Positions 6,719 through 12,924 of a DNA stretch of 18,826 bases are shown here, piece by piece; position 1 is the first letter of the stretch, and every line of letters begins with the position of its first letter. The notes under the pieces were generated by a model that saw only the letters and a list, made by a program, of their open reading frames with translations, made no database searches and was not told where the DNA came from. The stretch comes from Succinivibrionaceae bacterium UBA3769 (GTDB taxonomy: Bacteria > Pseudomonadota > Gammaproteobacteria > Enterobacterales > Succinivibrionaceae), in assembly GCA_002372325.1 (NCBI GenBank), contig DFFT01000082.1, positions 1-18,826 of the forward strand. The letters run 5' to 3'. The position numbers and the translations under genes are program-made.

Positions 6719-7974
6719 TAAACCAGCGCTCCATGGACACCGCAGCCGTTCCGGAAAACATGAACCATGCCGGAGAAGGGAGGCCGCTCTCCCCGGATGA
6801 CAGCCTCCGGAAGGAACGGCTTATGAAATTCCTGAAACCCCTCTGGCAGGCCTTGCTCCTTTTTCTGGGCACCCGCCTCGCTCTTTATCTTCTGGTCTAT
6901 CTCAGCGCGGTTATTTACCCCGGAGACTTTACGCAGTTTTCCGGAGAGCCCTTTGAGTCGCCGGAAGCCGTTGTCTCAGACGTGATGACCATGTTTTGTC
7001 AGTTTGACTGCAAATGGTTCATGTCCATTGCGGTGTCCGGCTATGAAACCTATCCCAATCATCTCACCACGGGACATGCCGCCAACTGGGCCTTCCTGCC
7101 GTTTTATCCCCTTCTGGGACGGTATCTTGCGGAATATTCCGGACTCAGCATTCTCCAGTCCTTTTATCTTATCTCCAACATTTGCTGCTTTCTGGGACTC
7201 CTGTTCTGGATCCGCTTCCTCAGGATGTTCCGGCTTTCCTATGAAACCCGTCTCGCGGGAGCCTTCTTCTATTGCGTCCTGCCCTACAGCGTGTACTTTA
7301 TCGCTCCCTATACCGAAAGCCTCTTCATGATGTTCACCATTGCCGCCTTCATGCTGGCTATGAAGGAACGCTACCTCCCCGCGGCTCTCTGCGCCATGGC
7401 CATGGTGGCTACCAAGAATATCGGGGTGATGTTTGTGTTTCCCCTGGCCATTATCTTCTGGCAGCACAACGGCTTCCGGGCCTTTTTTAAATTAACCGAT
7501 CTCAAAACCGCTTACTTCTGGCTGGCCTTCATGCTGGTGCCCCTCCCCATGTTTGTTTTTCAGAACTGGCTCTGGCTCAGCACCGGGGATGCTCTGGCCT
7601 TTAAGAACATTCAGCTGGCCTGGGGGCGCATGATGGGAAATCCCTTCATGCACATGCTTAAGGGCTTTGCTTCCGGAGGCTACAAGGCTTACTTTGCCGC
7701 CTTTTTCGCGGGCTGCTTCATTCCCATTGCCTATCTCCTCTTCCGCAAAAGATACGCCGAGGGAGTGTTTCTGCTCCTGGGAGCCCTGATTCCGGTATCC
7801 ACGGGAGTGAACGCCATTCCCCGCTATATGTTCGGCATGATGCCCATGCTTTTGGCCTTTACCCTGATGATGGAGGGCCGGCCCTGGTTTCGGAATCTCC
7901 TCCTGACTCTGTCCGGCATGCTGGCCGTGTTTATTTCCGTTGCCTGGGCCCGGGGCGCATTTTTTACCGTCTGA
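6715..7974 (+). CDS. PIG-V-like GT-C glycosyltransferase, integral membrane
   Basis: 419 residues with many hydrophobic helices from about residue 37 onward. The motif DCKWFMSIA..GY, with D98, matches the D-x-x-W/Y..IA..GY loop of the PIG-V/mannosyltransferase-2 GT-C family. The enzyme should use a polyprenyl-phosphate sugar on the periplasmic side to modify a surface glycan or protein. It fits as the third, acceptor-specific part of a GtrA-GtrB-Gtr(X) set. The ATG at 6715 is coupled to the flippase stop by ATGA. An in-frame ATG at 6823, with AAGGA seven bases upstream, would remove a 36-residue hydrophilic head and is a serious alternative start. Acceptor and sugar are unknown. Confidence 0.85.
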   Translation: MINQRSMDTAAVPENMNHAGEGRPLSPDDSLRKERLMKFLKPLWQALLLFLGTRLALYLLVYLSAVIYPGDFTQFSGEPFESPEAVVSDVMTMFCQFDCKWFMSIAVSGYETYPNHLTTGHAANWAFLPFYPLLGRYLAEYSGLSILQSFYLISNICCFLGLLFWIRFLRMFRLSYETRLAGAFFYCVLPYSVYFIAPYTESLFMMFTIAAFMLAMKERYLPAALCAMAMVATKNIGVMFVFPLAIIFWQHNGFRAFFKLTDLKTAYFWLAFMLVPLPMFVFQNWLWLSTGDALAFKNIQLAWGRMMGNPFMHMLKGFASGGYKAYFAAFFAGCFIPIAYLLFRKRYAEGVFLLLGALIPVSTGVNAIPRYMFGMMPMLLAFTLMMEGRPWFRNLLLTLSGMLAVFISVAWARGAFFTV

Positions 7975-8027
7975 GGAAGGGGCAGGCCTCCGGCGCCGGG
8001 GAAACAGGAAAAGAGCCCCGTTCCGGT

Positions 8028-8056
8028 TTGCCCCCGCTCCAGATTGCCCCTATAAT
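8028..8056 (+). promoter_or_regulatory. Good sigma-70 promoter for the transposase-derived gene
   Basis: TTGCCC at 8028-8033 and a perfect TATAAT at 8051-8056 are separated by the ideal 17 bases. The leader to the ATG at 8182 would be about 120 bases. It gives the gene at 8182 its own promoter, apart from the glycosylation operon that ends at 7974. Confidence 0.7.
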
Positions 8057-8181
8057 GTTTTCCAGAGACGGGGCCGCGCCGGATCCGCAGGGATCTCGAA
8101 AACAGCGCCTGAGAATAAACAGAAGAAAAGATCGGCAAAGAAAACAACGAAGAAAAGCTCGACGGAGAAGGAGAACCCTTC

Positions 8182-9174
8182 ATGGCAAGACAGAGCGCAG
8201 AGAAGATTGCGGAACTTCAGGATCTCGTCCGGCGCAAAAGAGAGGAGCTTGACGAAGACTCCTTCCGTTATTTTCTGGGGGAGCAGGCCCTAAAGCTGGG
8301 TCATGGCGGACAGACCCTGATGGTACGGCTTTCCGGAGCTTCCGTAAGCACGGTAAGAAAGGGCATGAGCGAGGTTCGGGCGCGGTTTTTAGGCGAGGAA
8401 CCGGAGCCCGCCAGAAAAAAAGCCCGCTCCCCGAAGGGGGATTCCCGGACAGCGAAAAGCTCCCGGGCGGACTCGGAGTATCTTTTCAGGCAGATTTCAG
8501 AGCTTGCCCAAACCTTTATTACCACCAGGCAGCCCATGATTGCCCTGGACATTGGGGACGGGAAGCCTGCTTCCGGATCTGATGCGGCAAAGGCGGTGTT
8601 TTCCGGAGACACCAGGGCCCCGGAGTTCCGGGAGCTTGCGGCGGACAGGGATGCCGTTTATCTGGGAACCCTGCCCGTAAATGAGGACTTTGCGGTGAAC
8701 GCCATCTATCAGTGGTGGCTCCATACTGGAAAACAGCGTTTTCCCAAGGCCGGCAATCTTTACGTGGTCGCCTCAGGAAACAAAAGCCATATGTTCCGGG
8801 AGGAATCCTGCGCTGTCCTCCTGGCGGAGCTTGCCGAGGTTATCGGGATTAATATTTGCGTGTCCGTGATGCCTCCCCGGGAATACTTCAAATGGAACGG
8901 CATTAAGCGCCGCCTTTTATGTTATCGCAGCGCTGCAGACTCCCGGAGCGCTCCTGTTCCGGGGGCGGAGATCTGCCTGGTGGGATGTGAGAGGGCCCTG
9001 GCTGAGTCCGGGGAACCCGGAGAAGAGCCGCCGGAGGAGCGCCGGGAATTCCCGGATGCCATCAGGAGATCCGGCCGGGGTTTTGACATCGCCGACGTGG
9101 TGGGCGTGGCTCCCTACGGGGACTGGAACTACCTGGTAAGAGGATTCATTAAGATAACCTTTATCAATGAATAA
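8182..9174 (+). CDS. Domesticated, catalytically inactive ISAzo13-family transposase-like protein
   Basis: 330 residues. Residues about 28-68 (LGHGG..., then S-x-STVRKG) resemble the N-terminal helix-turn-helix of ISAzo13/Rhodopirellula-type transposases. Residues about 98-320 follow the DDE core of that family step by step: the FR.I.E..QTFI..RQP start, AIYQWW, the NLYVVASG strand, PP..YFKWNGI and the closing GDWNYLVR. The first catalytic aspartate is retained (D123), but the expected second one is S198 (ASGNKS instead of an ADGGGS-like sequence) and the glutamate is K242 (WNGIKRR instead of WNxIEHR). The segment between HTH and core is replaced by a short basic Ser/Lys linker (about 70-97). 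No terminal inverted repeats are seen. AAGGAG at 8168-8173 precedes the ATG by eight bases. I infer a DNA-binding host protein; its function is unknown. Confidence 0.7.
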   Translation: MARQSAEKIAELQDLVRRKREELDEDSFRYFLGEQALKLGHGGQTLMVRLSGASVSTVRKGMSEVRARFLGEEPEPARKKARSPKGDSRTAKSSRADSEYLFRQISELAQTFITTRQPMIALDIGDGKPASGSDAAKAVFSGDTRAPEFRELAADRDAVYLGTLPVNEDFAVNAIYQWWLHTGKQRFPKAGNLYVVASGNKSHMFREESCAVLLAELAEVIGINICVSVMPPREYFKWNGIKRRLLCYRSAADSRSAPVPGAEICLVGCERALAESGEPGEEPPEERREFPDAIRRSGRGFDIADVVGVAPYGDWNYLVRGFIKITFINE

Positions 9175-9279
9175 ACCGGCGGGCTTTTTCAGGGGAACCG
9201 CACGCGATTCCGGAAACCCCGGCCCGAAGCGCGCCCGGTGAGAACGCGCGATACAGAATACAGCAAGGAGAGATCAGCC

Positions 9280-10068
9280 ATGTATCTTGCCCTGGGGGTT
9301 GAATATAACGGACTCGGCTACAACGGCTTTCAGATCCAGCCCGACAAGCACTCGGTGCAGGGGGAGCTGGAAAAGGCCATAAGCTCGGTGGCGGCGGCCC
9401 CGGTTCATATCGTCTGCGCCGGCAGAACCGATGCCGGCGTGCATGCAACTGGACAGGTGATAAGCTTTGCTTCCCCTAACGACCGGCCGATGAGCGCCTG
9501 GACCCGGGGGGTGAATGCCCGGCTTCCGGAGGATATTGTCATTACCTGGGGGCAGGAGGTGTCATCAGGGTTCAGCGCCCGTTTCAGCGCCTTTGCCCGG
9601 AGATACCGCTACATTATTGCCAATACCCCCTGCCGTCCCGCCATCGGAAGGGGGCTTATAAGCCACTGCTACCGGGCCCGGCTCAATGAGGCGGCCATGC
9701 ACGAGGCTGCGCAGTGCCTTTTGGGGGAGAACGACTTTTCTGCCTTTCGGGGAGCGGGGTGTCAGAGTCATTCACCCATGCGGAACGTTTCGGAGATCTC
9801 AGTAACCCGGAAGGGGGATTTTGTCACCCTGGACATCACCGCCAATGCCTTTCTCCTTCACATGGTCAGAAATATCGCGGGCTCCCTTCTGGAAATCGGT
9901 CTCGGAAATCAGCCGGTATCCTGGATGCGGGAGATTTTTGAAGGGCGGGATCGCCGTCTCGCCGGCCCCACGGCGCCTCCTGACGGTCTTTACCTCGTGG
10001 ATGTTTCCTATCCCGATCTCTACGGCATTCCTCCCCGCGCCTCCCCGGGGCCGCTCTTCTGGGACTGA
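9280..10068 (+). CDS. truA: tRNA pseudouridine(38-40) synthase TruA
   Basis: 262 residues, the usual length. TruA converts uridines 38-40 of the tRNA anticodon arm to pseudouridine. The catalytic motif GRTDAGVHA is present with D51 as nucleophile. Other family marks are the start VEYNG..Y.GFQ.Q, the ARFSA..R.Y.Y segment and the MVRNI-G-LLEIG helix near the C-terminus. I use the ATG at 9280, with AAGGAG at 9265-9270, nine bases upstream; the frame is open for 14 more codons but has no ribosome binding site there. The gene follows the transposase-derived gene by about 105 bases and may be read through from it, as I see no strong terminator between them. Confidence 0.96.
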   Translation: MYLALGVEYNGLGYNGFQIQPDKHSVQGELEKAISSVAAAPVHIVCAGRTDAGVHATGQVISFASPNDRPMSAWTRGVNARLPEDIVITWGQEVSSGFSARFSAFARRYRYIIANTPCRPAIGRGLISHCYRARLNEAAMHEAAQCLLGENDFSAFRGAGCQSHSPMRNVSEISVTRKGDFVTLDITANAFLLHMVRNIAGSLLEIGLGNQPVSWMREIFEGRDRRLAGPTAPPDGLYLVDVSYPDLYGIPPRASPGPLFWD

Positions 10069-10110
10069 CGGCGGAGCCTCCGCCGCTTCCGGCTGCCGCG
10101 CCTGTTTTTT
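10069..10110 (+). terminator. Possible terminator after truA
   Basis: CGGCGGA at 10069-10075 and TCCGCCG at 10079-10085 form a perfect seven-pair stem immediately after the truA stop. The T-run (10105-10110) is about 20 bases further on, so the hairpin is not a textbook terminator. Confidence 0.4.
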
Positions 10111-10178
10111 CGGATCCTTTATCGGACGGTATCTTTTGGCATAAGCCTTGTTAGCCTCTGCTCACAAGAGCTCTTAAC

Positions 10179-10197
10179 GATAATAATTGTCATTATT
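10179..10197 (+). promoter_or_regulatory. Fur-box-like operator upstream of nifU
   Basis: The 19 bases GATAATAATTGTCATTATT match the classical Fur consensus GATAATGATAATCATTATC at 15 of 19 positions, including both outer hexamers apart from the last base. It stands 18 bases before the TATAAT at 10215-10220, covering the -35 region, where binding would block RNA polymerase. Iron-dependent repression of an Fe-S assembly operon makes physiological sense. Confidence 0.6.
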
Positions 10198-10214
10198 TTT
10201 TTGCAGCGGTGCTC

Positions 10215-10220
10215 TATAAT
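10215..10220 (+). promoter_or_regulatory. nifU: -10 box of the nifU-nifS promoter
   Basis: A perfect TATAAT. The -35 position (about 10192-10197, ATTATT) is poor and lies in the Fur-like site, so an activator or a weak basal promoter is possible. The predicted leader before the nifU ATG is about 105 bases and contains a small CCGGG/CCCGG hairpin at 10248-10260. Confidence 0.55.
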
Positions 10221-10330
10221 CCCTGTTTAAACCTGACGGACGGACAAGCCGGGATCCCCGGGCCGGGAGATTTCCGGATCACTAGTCCGCAGCCAGACAT
10301 AATCAAAAAGAAGCTGGAGGAACAGAAGTC

Positions 10331-11464
10331 ATGTGGGACTATTCTGAAAAGGTAAAGGATCATTTTTTTCATCCCAGGAATGCCAAAATCGTTGAAGGCG
10401 CCAATGCAGTGGGCGATGTGGGATCCATTGTCTGCGGCGATGCTCTTCGTCTCATGCTCAAGATAAATCCCGACACCGAGGTTATCGAGGATGCGGGCTT
10501 TCAGACCTTCGGCTGCGGCAGCGCCATTGCCTCCTCCTCGGCTCTTACGGAAATGATCAAGGGCCTGAAGCTGGAGGACGCCCTGAAAATCACCAACAAG
10601 GATATCGCCGACTATCTGGACGGCCTGCCTCCGGAAAAGATGCACTGCTCCGTCATGGGACGGGAGGCTCTGGATGCCGCTGCCGCCAACTACCGCGGCG
10701 AATCCTATGAAAGCGCTCATGCCGATTCCCCGCTGGTCTGCAAGTGCTTCGGCGTGGACGAGGCCCGCATTATCCGGGCCATCCGGGAAAACCATCTCAC
10801 CACCGTGCAGGACGTTACCAACTACACCAAGGCCGGCGGCGCCTGCGGTTCCTGTCATGAAAAGATCGAGGAAATCATTGAGCGCACCCTGAAGGAAATG
10901 GCCAATGACGCCGAAAGCTCCGCCGAGAAGGACAGAAGCGCCGGGGCTGCTCCGGCTCCTCAGGCGGCTCCGGAACCGGAGCTCAGTCAGGCTGAGAGGA
11001 TCAAGGCCGAGGCTGACCGGGAGATCCAGGCTCTGGAGGAGCAGATGCGCCGTATCCGCGAGGAATCCCAGGCCAAGATCGCCCGGGTGCAGGAGGAGGC
11101 CCGGCAGCGTGATGAAAAGCTCCGCCAGGAAAAGGAGGAAAACCTCCGGAAGGCCCGGGAAGCTGAAATCAATGCTCAGGATGAAGGCCCGGTGAATGAG
11201 GCCGTGCCTTTTTACGGCGAGGTGGTCAGAGTTATCAACGACATGAAGGTCGCTCTGGCTCAGGACGGCGGCAGCGTGGATCTTGTCAAGGTCACCTCCG
11301 AAAAGGTTTATGTGGAGCTTTCCGGATCCTGCGTGGGCTGCATGATGACCGATATGACCCTGTCCTGGATCCAGCAGCAGATCATGGAGGCCGTGGGTCA
11401 CTATGTGCAGGTCATTAATATCGCCGCCCCCCAGGCTCTTTATCCGGAAGAGTTGGAGGAGTAA
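10331..11464 (+). CDS. nifU: NifU-type Fe-S cluster scaffold with a coiled-coil insert
   Basis: 377 residues in three known domains plus an insert. Residues 1 to about 125 are the IscU-like scaffold, with the ligands C35, C62 and C106. Residues about 133-185 are the BFD-like [2Fe-2S] domain with C137, C139, C172 and C175. Residues about 218-285 are strongly charged and heptad-like (Glu, Arg, Lys, Gln, Ala), predicted to be a long coiled coil. The C-terminal Nfu domain has the CVGC pair C334 and C337. Classical NifU is about 300 residues with a short linker at this point, so the coiled coil is extra. The ATG has GGAGG at 10316-10320. nifS follows after three bases. The protein should receive sulfur from NifS and build transient clusters for cellular Fe-S proteins; no other nif genes are near, so nitrogen fixation is not implied. 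Confidence 0.95.
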   Translation: MWDYSEKVKDHFFHPRNAKIVEGANAVGDVGSIVCGDALRLMLKINPDTEVIEDAGFQTFGCGSAIASSSALTEMIKGLKLEDALKITNKDIADYLDGLPPEKMHCSVMGREALDAAAANYRGESYESAHADSPLVCKCFGVDEARIIRAIRENHLTTVQDVTNYTKAGGACGSCHEKIEEIIERTLKEMANDAESSAEKDRSAGAAPAPQAAPEPELSQAERIKAEADREIQALEEQMRRIREESQAKIARVQEEARQRDEKLRQEKEENLRKAREAEINAQDEGPVNEAVPFYGEVVRVINDMKVALAQDGGSVDLVKVTSEKVYVELSGSCVGCMMTDMTLSWIQQQIMEAVGHYVQVINIAAPQALYPEELEE

Positions 11465-11467
11465 CAA

Positions 11468-12703
11468 ATGACAGCAGAAATCAAACGCGTATACCTGGAC
11501 AATAACGCCACCACCAGAACCGATCCTCTGGTTTATCAGTCCATGATCCCCTTTTTTACTGAATTTTACGGCAATCCCAGCTCCATGCACGATTTCGGCA
11601 CTCCGGTCCGGGGCGCCATGGAAGAGGCCCGGCACAAGGTGGCCCAGTTTATCGGGGCGGAGCACGATGATGAAATCATCTTCACCGGCTGCGCCACGGA
11701 ATCCGACAACACCGCGCTGGAAAGCGCCGTGCTGGCCAGTCCGGATCGTCCGGAAATCATCACCACTGCCGTGGAGCATCCCGCCATTCTGGCCACCTGC
11801 GCCCGTCTGGAAAAGCGCGGCATCAGGGTGCATTACCTGAAGGTGGACGGCCGGGGCCGGCTGGATCTGGAGGAGTACCGCCGGCTTCTTTCCGATAAGG
11901 TGGCCATAGTTTCCATTATGTGGGCCAACAATGAAACCGGCAACATCTATCCCGTGAAGGAAATGGCCGAGATGGCAAAGGAATACGGCATCGAGTTCCA
12001 TACCGACGCCGTGCAGGCCATGGGGAAGATCCCGGTTAACGTGGGAGACAGCGCCATTGACATGCTAAGCTTTTCCGGGCACAAGCTGCATGCTCCCAAG
12101 GGCGTGGGAGTCCTTTACCTGAAGCGGGGCACCCGCTTCCGCCCCTTTATGAAGGGCGGGCATCAGGAGAAGGGCCGCCGGGCCGGCACCGAGAACACCC
12201 CGTACATTGTGGGACTGGGCACGGCCTGCGATCTCGCCGCGCTGCATCTCGAGGAAATCAATGTCCGGGTGCGGGAGCTCCGGGATCGTCTGCAGTTCGG
12301 CCTCCTCCGGGAGATCCCCAACTGCTTTGTCACCGGCGACATCGAGAACCGCACCGCCAATACCCTGAATATCGCCTTCGAGTATGTAGAGGGCGAGGCC
12401 ATTCTCCTGAAGTTCAACGAGCTGGGCATCGCCGCCTCCACCGGCAGTGCCTGTTCCTCGGGATCCCTGGAGCCCAGCCATGTCATGCGGGCCATGAACA
12501 TTCCCTTTACCGCCGCTCACGGCACGGTGCGCTTCAGTCTGAGCCGCTTCACCACTGACGAAGAGGTGGATTACGTGCTGGAGAAGGTGCCTCCCGTTAT
12601 TGCGGAGCTCCGGGAATATTCCCCGTACTGGCAGCAGGGGAAGCCTAAAATGAGCGCGTTTGATCCGGAATACAAGGGCACTCTCGGGAAGAGCTCTTCC
12701 TAG
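11468..12703 (+). CDS. nifS: Cysteine desulfurase NifS
   Basis: 411 residues, the usual length. This PLP enzyme takes sulfur from cysteine as a persulfide and passes it to the scaffold NifU. The N-terminal YLDNNATT, the NNETGN motif, the PLP-binding lysine K206 in SGHKLHAPKG and the catalytic C329 in GSACSSGS are all present. The ATG lies three bases after the nifU stop, with GGAGGA inside the nifU end as ribosome binding site, so the two are one operon. The clear terminator at 12745-12774 closes that operon. No iscA, hscAB or ferredoxin gene is adjacent, unlike the isc operon of most gammaproteobacteria. Confidence 0.97.
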   Translation: MTAEIKRVYLDNNATTRTDPLVYQSMIPFFTEFYGNPSSMHDFGTPVRGAMEEARHKVAQFIGAEHDDEIIFTGCATESDNTALESAVLASPDRPEIITTAVEHPAILATCARLEKRGIRVHYLKVDGRGRLDLEEYRRLLSDKVAIVSIMWANNETGNIYPVKEMAEMAKEYGIEFHTDAVQAMGKIPVNVGDSAIDMLSFSGHKLHAPKGVGVLYLKRGTRFRPFMKGGHQEKGRRAGTENTPYIVGLGTACDLAALHLEEINVRVRELRDRLQFGLLREIPNCFVTGDIENRTANTLNIAFEYVEGEAILLKFNELGIAASTGSACSSGSLEPSHVMRAMNIPFTAAHGTVRFSLSRFTTDEEVDYVLEKVPPVIAELREYSPYWQQGKPKMSAFDPEYKGTLGKSSS

Positions 12704-12744
12704 GACAGGGCGTTCCGGCGCCGGACTCTCCGGCCGCTTCCATG

Positions 12745-12774
12745 CCCCGGCGGAATTTTGCTGCCGGGGTTTTT
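12745..12774 (+). terminator. Intrinsic terminator of nifU-nifS
   Basis: CCCCGGCGG at 12745-12753 pairs with CTGCCGGGG at 12761-12769 (nine pairs, one wobble) around a seven-base loop. Five T residues follow, then CGTTTT. Confidence 0.9.
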
Positions 12775-12850
12775 CGTTTTGGGCTCATTCCGGAAAGCAA
12801 TGCTCCTCCGGAAAAATCGGCTTTTCGTGGAAAAAATACGTGATAGCCTT

Positions 12851-12856
12851 TATAAT
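12851..12856 (+). promoter_or_regulatory. -10 box ahead of the YoaA/DinG helicase
   Basis: A perfect TATAAT within an AT-rich stretch. The -35 position holds TGGAAA (12828-12833), a weak match. The predicted start near 12863 would give a leader of about 60 bases. Confidence 0.5.
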
Positions 12857-12882
12857 ATTAAAAATAGATATTTTTTTTAGAT

Positions 12883-12905
12883 CTCCGGGGCGGACGGAGT
12901 TTTTT
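12883..12905 (+). terminator. Terminator-like hairpin in the helicase leader (possible attenuator)
   Basis: CTCCG at 12883-12887 and CGGAG at 12895-12899 flank a seven-base loop and are followed by six T residues at 12900-12905. The element lies between the suggested promoter and the ATG at 12925, so it could end transcription before the gene. The stem is only five pairs, so it may be inefficient. Confidence 0.4.
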
Positions 12906-12924
12906 GCGGGAAGACTTAAGCATT

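Noticed and set aside
7997..8020. CGGGG/CCCCG hairpin after the glycosylation operon
   Set aside because: Five pairs with a 14-base loop and no T-run; not good enough to call a terminator.
8000..9280. Intact insertion sequence around the transposase-like gene
   Set aside because: I found no terminal inverted repeats or target-site duplication, and the catalytic residues are lost, so this is not a mobile element as it stands.
10214..12001. 595-codon open frame on the minus strand opposite nifU-nifS
   Set aside because: It is an antisense shadow of two well-recognised genes. Its translation is rich in His, Gly and Leu in the way typical of such shadows, and has no family resemblance.
10331..12703. 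Nitrogen fixation locus
   Set aside because: Only nifU and nifS are present. In many anaerobes and epsilonproteobacteria this pair is the general Fe-S assembly system, and no nifHDK or regulator genes are near.
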